DNA of 11,214 nucleotides from Nitriliruptoraceae bacterium (GTDB lineage Bacteria > Actinomycetota > Nitriliruptoria > Nitriliruptorales > Nitriliruptoraceae): positions 1 through 11,214 of the forward strand of contig SKJO01000131.1 in the NCBI GenBank assembly GCA_007121975.1, in the 5' to 3' direction. Position numbers and translations under genes: made by a program. The notes beneath the pieces were generated by a model. It was not told the origin of the DNA. It did no database searches and saw only the letters and a list, made by a program, of their open reading frames with translations. This document shows, piece after piece, positions 1-6,426 of the stretch (position 1 is its first letter; each line of letters begins with the position of its first letter).

Positions 1-74
1 CACTGGCGTGCGTTGAGTGTGGCTCGTCGTGCGGCTGGCGTGCGAGGATGGGCGGGCGGGGGCGCTACTCGGAG

Positions 75-122
75 ATGTGGCGTACGGAGCCGGACACGGG
101 TGTCCGCGTGGGTACGCCGCAT
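75..122. repeat. Palindromic repeat, copy 1
   Basis: This is an imperfect palindrome. The outer arms are GGCGTAC (79-85) and GTACGCC (112-118), and the inner arms are CGGACAC (91-97) and GTGTCCG (100-106). The outer arms can be extended by ATG/CAT across one T/G position to 75-122. A second copy with the same outer arms lies 63 bp downstream, measured centre to centre. The element could fold as a hairpin on either strand, as a bidirectional terminator or intergenic palindromic element would, or be a dimeric-protein site. The sequence alone does not decide between these. Confidence 0.75.
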
Positions 123-136
123 GGTCCAGCGTGGAT

Positions 137-186
137 GATGCGGCGTACGGAACCGGTCACCGGCGACCGGTTGGGTACGCCACATC
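137..186. repeat. Palindromic repeat, copy 2
   Basis: This copy has the same outer arms as copy 1, GGCGTAC (142-148) and GTACGCC (175-181), extended by GATG (137-140) and CATC (183-186). The inner arms are AACCGGTC (151-158) and GACCGGTT (165-172), with ACCGGC between them and GG/GG internal loops. Relative to copy 1, an inner A-T pair is replaced by a T-A pair, so pairing is kept although the bases differ. That supports selection for the fold or the symmetry. The short peptides read through it in several frames are a by-product of the palindrome. Confidence 0.75.
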
Positions 187-267
187 CCCTGGGGGCCCCG
201 CTGGCCAGCGCGGACCGAGCTTTGAGCGCACACGTCACGCCACAGAACGCACGGTGATGCCGCCGCA

Positions 268-287
268 GCAGCGCTTCGGAGCGCTGC
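268..287. terminator. Strong hairpin, candidate terminator of operon A
   Basis: GCAGCGCT (268-275), a TCGG loop (276-279) and AGCGCTGC (280-287) form a perfect 8-bp stem with a tetraloop. It lies about 145 bp beyond the stop codon of the oxidase gene, on the side where minus-strand operon A must end. No T-run follows on either strand. High-GC actinobacterial terminators often lack one, so the assignment is plausible but not proven. Confidence 0.4.
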
Positions 288-316
288 ACGCCCACCGTGC
301 ACGCCCACCGTGCACG
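286..316. repeat. 13-bp tandem repeat, about 2.4 copies
   Basis: The unit GCACGCCCACCGT occurs at 286-298 and again at 299-311, followed by the partial copy GCACG (312-316). It abuts and shares two bases with the hairpin at 268-287. No function is evident; replication slippage could have produced it. Confidence 0.7.
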
Positions 317-430
317 TTGGCCGCACGACGGTGCTGCCACGGCAGCGTTCCAGGCGACGCGCGGGGCCTTCACCGGGATGCCCGGGCCGGTCGCGCAGAC
401 GCCGACCTCGTGACCCTGGCGGGCCGAGTA

Positions 431-1765
431 TCAGGGCTGATGCTGGCCGACCGCTCCGAGTACGACGTCGAGGTGGTCGTTGGCCAGCACCGCGCCGGGA
501 TCCATCCGCGCCCGCACGGCCGCGAAGCGTCCCCAGCCCGGGTAGCGCGGCGCGAGCTCGGCGGCGCTCGCCGGGTGGCGCTTGCCCCAGTGCGGCCGGA
601 CGGTGCCGTGGTCCTGCGCGAGCTCCCAGGCGGCGGCGAGCAGCCGCTTGTGGGGCAGGCGCACGTGGTTGTGCACCGCCACGTACAGCGAGTCGCGCCC
701 GTGGGAGGTCGACAGCAGCGCATCGTCCGCGGCGGTGGTGCGCAGCTCGATCGGGAACACCACCTCGAAGCGTTCCCGTTCGATGCGCTCGAGCAGCGCT
801 CGCACGAACTCCAGCCCCTGCTCGCGGGGCAGGGACAGCTCCATCTCCGTGAAGCGCACGTCGCGGGCGGAGGCGAAGATGCGGTGCCAGGCGTCCACCC
901 GGGTGCCGGTGCCCGCCAGCTTGGAGGTCAGCCGGTTGATGGTCGGGATCGTGCCTGGCGCCCGCCCGCCGAGCCGGCACAGCCCCTCGAAGACGTGGGT
1001 GGTCAGCAGCCGGTCCTCGGCCCAGGCTCTGGCCGGGTGGCGGGGAGCGGGCGCGGCGTCGACGACGTCGTTGGTGCGGGTCCAGGCCGTGTCCGAGTAG
1101 GGGAAGACGTAGGCCTCGAAGTGGCGGTGGGCGGCGGCGCGCTCGTGGAAGGTGTCGAGCACCTCGGCCAGCGGCTCGGCGCCGTCCTCGCCGCGCAGCG
1201 TGTAGGCGTCTACCACCTCGAGGTCGACCTCGGTCACGATCCCGATGGCGCCGAGCCCGACCACCGCCGCCAGGAACGCGTCACGCTCGGCGCGGTCGGC
1301 CGCGTCGCGGGTGAGCTCGTGGACCTGCCCACGGCCGTCGACCAGCTGCAGGGCCGTGACCTGGGCGGCCAGCCCGGGAAGCGTCGCCCCGGTGCCGTGC
1401 GTGCCGGTGGCCAGCGCCCCGGCCAGGGCCTGACGGTCGATGTCGCCGAGGTTGGCCAGCGCCAGCCCCCGCCGGTCGAGTGCGGCGGTGAGCTGGTGCA
1501 GCCGGATCCCGCCCTGTACCCGGACCCGGCCGGCCTCGCGGTCGACGTCGAGCAGCGCGTCCATCAGCGCGAGGTCGAGGAGCACCCCGTCGGTGGGCAC
1601 CAGCGGGGTGAAGGAGTGCCCCGAGCCGACCGGGCGTACCCGGTGTCCCTCGGCCGCGGCCCGGCGCACGATCGCGGCGAGCTCGGCGGTGCTGACCGGG
1701 CGCTCGATGCGGGCGGGGGAGCAGGTCAGCTCCCCCGACCAGTTGGTCCAGCGGGGCGGGGCCAT
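431..1765 (-). CDS. L-gulono-1,4-lactone oxidase/dehydrogenase-like flavoprotein
   Basis: A 444-residue soluble FAD enzyme of the vanillyl-alcohol-oxidase superfamily, aldonolactone oxidase branch (FAD-binding domain, then ALO domain). Visible marks are VGSGHSF at 46-52, where His50 is the expected covalent FAD attachment site, GTHGTG at 121-126, the Glu340/Arg342 pair in PIELR, and HWGK at 392-395 with the expected active-site Lys395. Motifs throughout resemble, from memory, the mycobacterial gulonolactone dehydrogenase Rv1771. The family oxidises aldonolactones or alditols; the substrate here is not readable. I chose the ATG at 1765 because it gives the family N-terminus, follows a GAGG, and lies 22 bp after the ATPase stop, so it is probably co-transcribed with the transporter. 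The frame stays open further upstream, but that part overlaps the ATPase gene and has no homology. A DprE1-type epimerase is less likely because the GSGHS and HWGK signature is that of the ALO branch. Confidence 0.9.
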   Translation of the reverse strand: MAPPRWTNWSGELTCSPARIERPVSTAELAAIVRRAAAEGHRVRPVGSGHSFTPLVPTDGVLLDLALMDALLDVDREAGRVRVQGGIRLHQLTAALDRRGLALANLGDIDRQALAGALATGTHGTGATLPGLAAQVTALQLVDGRGQVHELTRDAADRAERDAFLAAVVGLGAIGIVTEVDLEVVDAYTLRGEDGAEPLAEVLDTFHERAAAHRHFEAYVFPYSDTAWTRTNDVVDAAPAPRHPARAWAEDRLLTTHVFEGLCRLGGRAPGTIPTINRLTSKLAGTGTRVDAWHRIFASARDVRFTEMELSLPREQGLEFVRALLERIERERFEVVFPIELRTTAADDALLSTSHGRDSLYVAVHNHVRLPHKRLLAAAWELAQDHGTVRPHWGKRHPASAAELAPRYPGWGRFAAVRARMDPGAVLANDHLDVVLGAVGQHQP

Positions 1766-1787
1766 GGGCGCCTCACGGGGTGGCGGG

Positions 1788-2762
1788 TCAGGGCGTGGCG
1801 GGCGGAGGATCGGACGGCGGCTCATCCGGTGCGTGCTGCGGCGGGTCAGCGGTGTCGTCGCTCGGTGGGACGGGTGGCTGGTCCGCCGGCGACATGCCCG
1901 GGTCGCTGGGCGCGGGCTTCGCGGCCGACTCTTCGGCGGCCGCCTGCTCGGCCGCGGCCTTCTTGGCCTGGCGCTTACGACGGGCCACGCGGCGCCGCTC
2001 GACGTGCGCCTGGTAGGCCTCGACCACCTCCTCGGCAGGGCCGTCGGCGACCAGTTCCCCATGGTCGATCCACAGCACCCGATCGCAGATGTCTAGCACG
2101 CTGCGCATCGAGTGCGACACCAGGAACACCGTGCCGGCGTCGGCGATCATCTCCTTGATGCGGGCGTCGGAGCGTTCCTTGAACTCGGCGTCACCGACCG
2201 ACAGCGCCTCGTCGATCATCAGGATGTCGGGGGTTACCGCGGTCGCGATCGCGAACTGCAGTCGGGCGCGCATGCCGGAGCTGAACGCCCGGAGCGGGAC
2301 GTCGACGAATTCCTCGAGCCCGGCGAACTCGATGATGTCGTCGAGTCGCGCGTCGAGCTCGGAGCGGGGGATGCGCAACGAGGTGCCGCCGAGGAAGATG
2401 TTCTGTCGGGCGGAGAGGTCGCTGATCAGTGCCGCGCGGACTCCGAGCAGCACAGGGTTGGAGCGCACCTTGATCTGCCCGGCGGTGATCGGCACCAATC
2501 CGCCGATGGCCCGCAGCAACGTGGTCTTGCCCGATCCGTTGTGGCCGATGACCCCGACCGACTCGCCGGTGGTGGCCACCATCGAGACCTGCTTGATCGC
2601 ATGGATCCGGCGGGTCTGCCGCTCCCGGTTCGACCCCCGCAGCAGACGTCGCAGGCTGCGGTTGCGCTCGACATAGATCTCGTAGTCGACGGCCAACCGG
2701 TCCACCACGACCGTCGGGGAATCGCCTTGCGCTGGGGCGCGAACGCTCGGGGCGCTAGACAC
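1788..2762 (-). CDS. ABC transporter ATPase, polysaccharide/teichoic acid export (Wzt/TagH/RfbE type)
   Basis: A 324-residue nucleotide-binding subunit that would power export of a lipid-linked glycan or teichoic acid. Walker A is GHNGSGKTT (73-81), the signature FSSGMRARL (160-168), Walker B ILMIDEAL (180-187), the D-loop SVGD (188-191), and the switch His is 217. The N-terminal 55 residues, with a basic linker before the HAIKQVS strand, are typical of the RfbE/Wzt/TagH class. From about residue 255 a tail of 70 residues follows, first Arg/Lys/Ala-rich and then Pro/Asp-rich. It is low-complexity and unlike the beta-sandwich glycan-binding domain of some Wzt proteins. The start is the GTG at 2762, which overlaps the permease gene by 8 bp, with GAGG about 12 bp before it. 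Longer readings run into the permease gene and lose homology. The polymer exported is unknown; galactan and teichoic acid are both possible. Confidence 0.92.
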   Translation of the reverse strand: MSSAPSVRAPAQGDSPTVVVDRLAVDYEIYVERNRSLRRLLRGSNRERQTRRIHAIKQVSMVATTGESVGVIGHNGSGKTTLLRAIGGLVPITAGQIKVRSNPVLLGVRAALISDLSARQNIFLGGTSLRIPRSELDARLDDIIEFAGLEEFVDVPLRAFSSGMRARLQFAIATAVTPDILMIDEALSVGDAEFKERSDARIKEMIADAGTVFLVSHSMRSVLDICDRVLWIDHGELVADGPAEEVVEAYQAHVERRRVARRKRQAKKAAAEQAAAEESAAKPAPSDPGMSPADQPPVPPSDDTADPPQHAPDEPPSDPPPATP

Positions 2763-3669
2763 TGGAGTACCGATCCTCGACCCGGCGGAAGTACGCGAAG
2801 CCGCCGGCGAGCAGCAGGACCGCCCAGGCGGTTCCCAGCAACCAGGTGCGCGCAACCAGCGGCGTGCCGAGGACGGACTGGCGGGTCATCTCCAGGACGT
2901 TGTAGATGGGGTTGATCTGCAGCGTCCAGCGCAGCGCATCGTTGGGGATCAGATCGGCGTTGATGGGGATCAGCACCCCGGACACGTACAGCCCGAGCCG
3001 CAGCAGGAAAGGCAGCAGGTTGGAGAAGTCGGCGAAGTGGAACGTGAAGCGGGCGGCAAACAGCGCGAGCCCCAGGTTCATCATGCCGTGCACGACCAGT
3101 GCGGGGGCCAGCAGCAGCCAGGACCACCCGGGCCGGACCCCCATCAGCAGCACCAAGCCGAGCATCGCCCCGGTGGCCCACAGGTAGGTCGCGGTCTGGG
3201 CGATGGCCGAGCCCAGCGGCAGGATCGTGCGCGGGAAGGACAGCGACTGCACCAGCCGGCGGGATTTGACCAGCGAGTTGGACCCGAACTGCACCGTCGA
3301 GCGGGTGTAGGTGTAGGCGATCACCCCGACCGTGAGGAACGGCAGGTAGTCCTCGACACCCCGTCGTTCTTCGATGCCGAGGATCACCTGGAAGATGAGG
3401 TAGTAGATGCCCACCAGGATCATCGGGTTGAGCAAGTACCACGCGCGGCCGAGAACCTTGTCCTGGTTCCTTGCCTGCAGTTGTCCCATCGGGACCGTCA
3501 TCGCGAACTCGCGGTGGCTCCAGAGCTCGGCGAGGTAGGACCGCATGCCGCCCTGGTAGCCCACGGTGCGAAGCCGCGGCTGCTGCATCGCCCGGGCGAC
3601 TCGCTGATCGAGGTCTGCTGCCGGGACCAAGTGCTCGGGGACCACGGGTGGCTTCGCGGGTCGTGCCAC
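2755..3669 (-). CDS. ABC transporter permease, polysaccharide/teichoic acid export (Wzm/TagG/RfbD type)
   Basis: A 304-residue ABC-2 type membrane subunit, partner of the ATPase encoded just downstream. A cytoplasmic N-terminus of about 75 residues is followed by six predicted membrane segments, near 77-98, 109-128, 153-177, 184-207, 218-236 and 277-294. The NPIYNVLEMTR stretch (253-263) before the last segment is the conserved NP...R region of Wzm/TagG permeases. The start is the GTG at 3669, preceded by AGGAAGG about 10 bp upstream, and it is the first gene of minus-strand operon A. Its stop TAG overlaps the ATPase start, which implies translational coupling. It probably moves an undecaprenyl-linked polymer across the membrane; the nearby LicD-like genes suggest that polymer is the one being decorated, but this is inference. 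Confidence 0.92.
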   Translation of the reverse strand: MARPAKPPVVPEHLVPAADLDQRVARAMQQPRLRTVGYQGGMRSYLAELWSHREFAMTVPMGQLQARNQDKVLGRAWYLLNPMILVGIYYLIFQVILGIEERRGVEDYLPFLTVGVIAYTYTRSTVQFGSNSLVKSRRLVQSLSFPRTILPLGSAIAQTATYLWATGAMLGLVLLMGVRPGWSWLLLAPALVVHGMMNLGLALFAARFTFHFADFSNLLPFLLRLGLYVSGVLIPINADLIPNDALRWTLQINPIYNVLEMTRQSVLGTPLVARTWLLGTAWAVLLLAGGFAYFRRVEDRYSSV

Positions 3670-3857
3670 GGACGGTTCGCCTTCCTGTCGGTCGGGACGG
3701 TGGTAGGAACGGACGAGTCAGGGGCTGCCCGCCAGGCGCCGCAACGGTAGCCGACCCGACCTCGTGGCCCAGGGGTACGCCTCGACCGAACGGCGGAGCA
3801 AGTACGCTGCCGGGCTGCTACGTCGCCGTGACGTCCACTGAGGTCGAGGAGCTCGAG
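3670..3857. promoter_or_regulatory. Divergent intergenic region between operon A and the LicD block
   Basis: This 188-bp gap separates the divergent starts of the permease (3669, minus) and LicD-like 1 (3858, plus), so it should contain promoters for both. On the plus strand TCGACC (3782-3787) and TACGCT (3803-3808), 15 bp apart, are a weak -35/-10 candidate. On the minus strand TACCGT (plus coordinates 3744-3749) could be a -10, without a clear -35. No obvious operator dyad was seen. Confidence 0.4.
3846..3851 (+). promoter_or_regulatory. Ribosome binding site that decides the LicD-like 1 start
   Basis: GAGGAG lies 6 bp before the GTG at 3858. The in-frame GTG at 3828 would add ten residues but has no comparable site upstream, so 3858 is preferred. 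Confidence 0.6.
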
Positions 3858-4694
3858 GTGCAGGAGCCGGTGGTCAGGCCTCCCTCGGTCCGCGAGCAGC
3901 TCGGTGAGGCCGCGGCCGAGCTGCTCGATCGCTGTCGCGAAGAGGGCATCGGTTGCTGGGTCGACAGCGGCTGCCTGCTGGGGCTGATCCGTGACGGCCA
4001 GGTGCCGTCGTGGGACAAGGACGTCGATCTCGGGGTGCTGCGTGACGACCTGGATGCGCTGCGTACCGTCGTGCACGACGTGGCGGCACGCCACGGCCTG
4101 CTCGTGGTCGAGAAGCAGCTGGCAGGTCGGACCTACGCGGTGATCGTCAAGGTGCCGAAGAGTGGGCCTGCGCATCTGCTGCCCATGGCAATCCACGTCT
4201 TCGATCGCGAGCAGGACTGGGCCGTCTCCCCACAGCCGCACCTGCTGGTCGCCAAGGGGGCGCGGCTCGCCCGGCACCGTCTTGGCATCATGCCTCCGCA
4301 CCAGGGCACGACGTGGCTACTGCGGCGCCTGCTGGGCTCGACCCGACGTGCCCCACGGGACGTGCTCGTGGTGCTGATCGCGCAGTTGCGTCTCCGGCGG
4401 GCGGTCTCCCCGTTGCTGCGGCTCGCGCAGCGTCGGCACCGTTGGGGCACCGTTGTCGTCCGTCATCCCCTCGAGCTGTGGTACACGGCCTGGGTCTACG
4501 ATCTACTGATGTGGCGGATCGACTGGCCGCACGTCGGGAAGTTGGACACGCTGGAGATCGACGGTATGTCGCTCACGGTCCCGTCCGACGCCGAGAGCTA
4601 CTTGGCCGCGCGCTACGGCGCGAGCTGGCGTGAGCCGGTGCGCGACTGGTTCTACGTGCTCGATGACGGGTGCCTGCACGGAGCCGGACGATGA
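3858..4694 (+). CDS. LicD-family transferase 1
   Basis: A 278-residue protein of the LicD/fukutin-like nucleotidyltransferase-fold family, whose members transfer phospho-substituents such as phosphocholine from CDP carriers to glycans. The core runs from DSG (37-39) through LLGLIRDG to WDKDVDLGV (52-60), with Asp53, Asp55 and Asp57 as likely metal ligands. The C-terminal family block is ESYLAARYGASW (246-257). Where LicD proteins usually have a third carboxylate (h-D-h-F), this one has AIHVF with His113. No signal peptide or clear membrane segment is seen; a basic stretch (135-195) could touch the membrane surface. It overlaps LicD-like 2 by 4 bp (ATGA), and the shared C-terminal pattern (YG, W, PVRDW, DDG) marks the two as paralogues. 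The phospho-donor is not shown by sequence. From context a CMP-phosphonate is proposed; phosphocholine or a sugar phosphate is the alternative. Confidence 0.82.
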   Translation: MQEPVVRPPSVREQLGEAAAELLDRCREEGIGCWVDSGCLLGLIRDGQVPSWDKDVDLGVLRDDLDALRTVVHDVAARHGLLVVEKQLAGRTYAVIVKVPKSGPAHLLPMAIHVFDREQDWAVSPQPHLLVAKGARLARHRLGIMPPHQGTTWLLRRLLGSTRRAPRDVLVVLIAQLRLRRAVSPLLRLAQRRHRWGTVVVRHPLELWYTAWVYDLLMWRIDWPHVGKLDTLEIDGMSLTVPSDAESYLAARYGASWREPVRDWFYVLDDGCLHGAGR

Positions 4695-5512
4695 GCGAGC
4701 ACGCCTCCCGAACCTCGTCGACAGATGGTGGCATGGGCGCGCTGCTCGAGGTCCTCGACCGCCACGAGGTGCCCTACTTCATCGACAGCGGCGTGCTGCT
4801 CGGCCTGCGCCGCAGCGGGGCGCTGCTCGACTGGGAGAAGGACATCGACCTCGGCGTGCTCGGCGACGGCCTGCCGGCGCTGCTCGCCTGCGCTCGTCCG
4901 CTGGAGGAGGCCGGCTACCGCGTGCTGGTCAACCGCTATCGCGGCGTGGTCTACTCGGTCGGCGCCAAGCGCCGCAGCGGTACGGGTCCCGATGCGCTGC
5001 GCGCGGCGATCCACGTCTACTACGACCGCGGACGGTGGCTGTGGTCGCCGCAGACCCAGATCTATGTGCCTCCGCCTGCCCCCGACCTGTACCTCGGGCA
5101 GCGCAGTCTGGTGGGTCGTCGCCTGCGGCGGCTCGTCGAACGGTGGCTGTACCGCGAGGAGACCGCTGACGGGCGCCAGTCCCGGCCCCCCGACGCGGAT
5201 GACTCGCTGATCTACCGGGTCTCGCGCTGGACCTATCGCCGCATCGATCGGGGATGGATGGCCGAGACCTGGCCGATCCGCGAGGTCTACGTCCCGATGA
5301 CCTGGATCATCCCCAAGGAACTGGTGGCGCCCCTCGGGCAGTTGCGGGTCGGGGAGGTCACCTACCCGGTGCCCGGTCGAGTCGACGACTACCTCACCTA
5401 CCGCTACGGCGATTGGCGGACGCCGGTCCGTGACTGGTGCTACTGGGAGGACGACGGTGCCATCCGGCGGATGCGCCCGGACCGCTACCGCCCCCACGTC
5501 CAGACGCCGTGA
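4691..5512 (+). CDS. LicD-family transferase 2
   Basis: A 273-residue paralogue of the preceding gene. The core is IDSGVLLGLRRSG (31-43) followed by DWEKDIDLGV (47-56), so Asp48, Asp51 and Asp53 could bind metal. The C-terminal block is DDYLTYRYGDWRTP (232-245), then VRDWCYWEDDG. As in LicD-like 1, the third-carboxylate position reads AIHVY, with His108 instead of Asp. The start ATG at 4691 lies inside the upstream stop (ATGA) and has GGAG 7 bp before it; a longer reading would have no ribosome site. The gene is translationally coupled to LicD-like 1, which suggests the products work as a pair or in successive steps. Between core and C-terminal block (about 130-230) lies a basic, Trp/Tyr-rich insert unique to this pair. 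The substrate is not readable; attachment of a phosphonate to a wall polymer is inferred from the locus. Confidence 0.82.
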   Translation: MSEHASRTSSTDGGMGALLEVLDRHEVPYFIDSGVLLGLRRSGALLDWEKDIDLGVLGDGLPALLACARPLEEAGYRVLVNRYRGVVYSVGAKRRSGTGPDALRAAIHVYYDRGRWLWSPQTQIYVPPPAPDLYLGQRSLVGRRLRRLVERWLYREETADGRQSRPPDADDSLIYRVSRWTYRRIDRGWMAETWPIREVYVPMTWIIPKELVAPLGQLRVGEVTYPVPGRVDDYLTYRYGDWRTPVRDWCYWEDDGAIRRMRPDRYRPHVQTP

Positions 5513-5525
5513 GCGCCCTCAGCCG

Positions 5526-5556
5526 TTGTCGGATCCTTCCGCCGATCGGATAGGTT
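5526..5556 (+). promoter_or_regulatory. Candidate promoter before the nucleotidyltransferase gene
   Basis: TTGTCG (5526-5531) and TAGGTT (5551-5556) resemble -35 and -10 boxes with a 19-bp spacer, slightly long; reading the -10 as GATAGG would give 17 bp. They lie in the 165-bp gap (5513-5677), the only large gap in the plus-strand block, which suggests a second transcript for the nucleotidyltransferase and LicD-like 3 and 4. Confidence 0.3.
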
Positions 5557-5558
5557 CC

Positions 5559-5586
5559 CTGACCGAAATGGCCGGCCGCCGGTCAG
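5559..5586. repeat. Inverted repeat at the putative transcription start
   Basis: CTGACCG (5559-5565) and CGGTCAG (5580-5586) are perfect 7-bp arms around a 14-bp centre that itself contains the palindrome GGCCGGCC (5570-5577). It begins 3 bp after the candidate -10 box, where an operator or a leader hairpin could act. There is no T-run, so it is not a classic terminator. Confidence 0.55.
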
Positions 5587-5677
5587 ACGTGCGATCATCC
5601 GGGGTCGGAGCGCGGGACGGGCTCCACGAGTCGGTTCCAGAGCGCGGCCCCCCAGCGCCCCTCGTCGAGGAATCATC

Positions 5678-6370
5678 GTGGCAACCAACATCGTCATTCT
5701 GGCTGCCGGCGTTGGCTCGCGACTCGGCCGGGCGGCGCCCAAGCCTCTCACCCCCATTGGGGGTGGCGAGTCGATCATCGAGCGTGCGGTGCGTAGCCTC
5801 CAGCACCGGTTTGCCAAGCACTCGATCCACCTCGTGGTCGGCTACAAGAAGGAGTTGATCATGGAGGTCGTCCCGGATGTCGGGTTCATCTACAACCAGG
5901 ACTACGGCGACACCAACACTTCCAAGAGCCTGCTGAAGGCCCTGGACATCCTCGGGCCCGGAGGCGTTCTCTGGCTCAACGGTGATGTGGTCTTCGACGA
6001 TCAGGTCATCGATCTGCTGCTCCCGCATCTCGCCATGGACCGCTCCTTCTTGTGCGTCAACACCTCCAAGGTCTCGGAAGAGGAGGTCAAGTACACGCTC
6101 GATGATGCGGGCCGCGTTCAGCAGCTGTCCAAGGTCGTCGAGGAGGGAGCCCTCGGTGAGGCGATCGGCATCAACTACATCTCGGCGTCGGATCGCGTGC
6201 ACCTGACCCGTCGGCTTGAGCAGTGCGCGCCGACCGACTACTTCGAGCGTGGGATCGAGCAGGCCATCGACATGGACGGGATCCACGTCGAACCGCTGGA
6301 CATCTCCCACCTGCCGATCATCGAGGTTGACTTCCTCGAGGATCTCGCTGCGGCCAACCAGATGTTCTGA
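5678..6370 (+). CDS. LicC/PntC-like nucleotidyltransferase (probable phosphonate or phosphocholine cytidylyltransferase)
   Basis: A 230-residue single-domain nucleotidyltransferase with the sugar-nucleotide pyrophosphorylase fold. Visible marks are LAAGVGSRLG (8-17) with PKPL (21-24) for nucleotide binding, NTSKSLLKAL (80-89), NGDVVFDD (101-108) with Asp103 as metal ligand, GEAIGINYIS (160-169), and EVDFLEDL (216-223) with Asp218 as second metal ligand. Small enzymes of this type (LicC, PntC) make CDP-choline or CMP-phosphonates from CTP, feeding LicD-family transferases. No choline kinase or transporter is present, while two phosphonate genes are, so a CMP-phosphonate such as CMP-2-HEP is the favoured product; a sugar-1-phosphate is the alternative. 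The start GTG at 5678 has GAGG 7 bp upstream. Base composition is lower in GC than the neighbours (34 of 60 bases at 5881-5940, against 44 of 60 at 4801-4860), which may reflect transfer. It is probably co-transcribed with LicD-like 3, 56 bp downstream. Confidence 0.82.
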   Translation: MATNIVILAAGVGSRLGRAAPKPLTPIGGGESIIERAVRSLQHRFAKHSIHLVVGYKKELIMEVVPDVGFIYNQDYGDTNTSKSLLKALDILGPGGVLWLNGDVVFDDQVIDLLLPHLAMDRSFLCVNTSKVSEEEVKYTLDDAGRVQQLSKVVEEGALGEAIGINYISASDRVHLTRRLEQCAPTDYFERGIEQAIDMDGIHVEPLDISHLPIIEVDFLEDLAAANQMF

Positions 6371-6390
6371 GCCTGATCGTGCGGTCACTC

Positions 6391-6405
6391 ACCGGAACGT
6401 CCGGT
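6391..6405. repeat. Small perfect hairpin between nucleotidyltransferase and LicD-like 3
   Basis: ACCGGA (6391-6396), ACG, and TCCGGT (6400-6405) form a 6-bp stem with a 3-base centre in the 56-bp gap. There is no T-run. It could tune read-through or mRNA stability between the two genes, or be chance in GC-rich DNA. Confidence 0.4.
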
Positions 6406-6426
6406 CCACGATGACCTGGAGACACC

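Larger units (their letters stand above)
1..430. other. Non-coding left flank rich in inverted repeats
   Basis: No reading frame here has a convincing start, ribosome site or recognisable protein. Several frames stay open only because the DNA is GC-rich and palindromic, so the same repeats translate on both strands. The stretch holds two related long palindromes (75-122, 137-186), a perfect 12-bp palindrome CGCTGGCCAGCG (199-210), a strong hairpin (268-287) and a 13-bp tandem repeat (286-316). On the minus strand, the frame of the oxidase gene stays open for about 120 codons beyond its stop. Its first 30 or so codons have GC-rich third positions, so a decayed gene fragment is possible, but I recognise no family. 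The region lies downstream of operon A and most likely contains its transcription end. Confidence 0.5.

Noticed and set aside
1..44. Direct repeat CTGGCGTGCG at 3-12 and 35-44
   Set aside because: Ten bases in GC-rich DNA can recur by chance, and nothing else marks it as an attachment site or element end.
48..257. Short plus-strand frame with a repeated RTEP-VTG-GTPH-like peptide
   Set aside because: The peptide repeat is caused by the two DNA palindromes, which also give repeats in other frames on both strands. There is no ribosome site or family support.
65..373. 102-codon minus-strand frame starting GTG after the oxidase
   Set aside because: It has no ribosome site, it runs through the tandem repeat and both palindromes, and no family is recognised. 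It is noted only as a possible remnant.
17..2158. A 713-codon open frame on the plus strand
   Set aside because: It lies antisense to the oxidase and the ATPase, which both have full family motifs. Its translation is low-complexity with no domain; it is open only because of high GC.
3773..3781. A GGGTACGCC matching the outer arm of the palindromic repeats
   Set aside because: No partner GGCGTAC lies upstream at the right distance, so it is a single half-site likely due to chance.
3471..3857. Long upstream extension of the LicD-like 1 frame
   Set aside because: It overlaps the start of the divergent permease gene and reads as basic low-complexity sequence; a good GAGGAG site supports the GTG at 3858.
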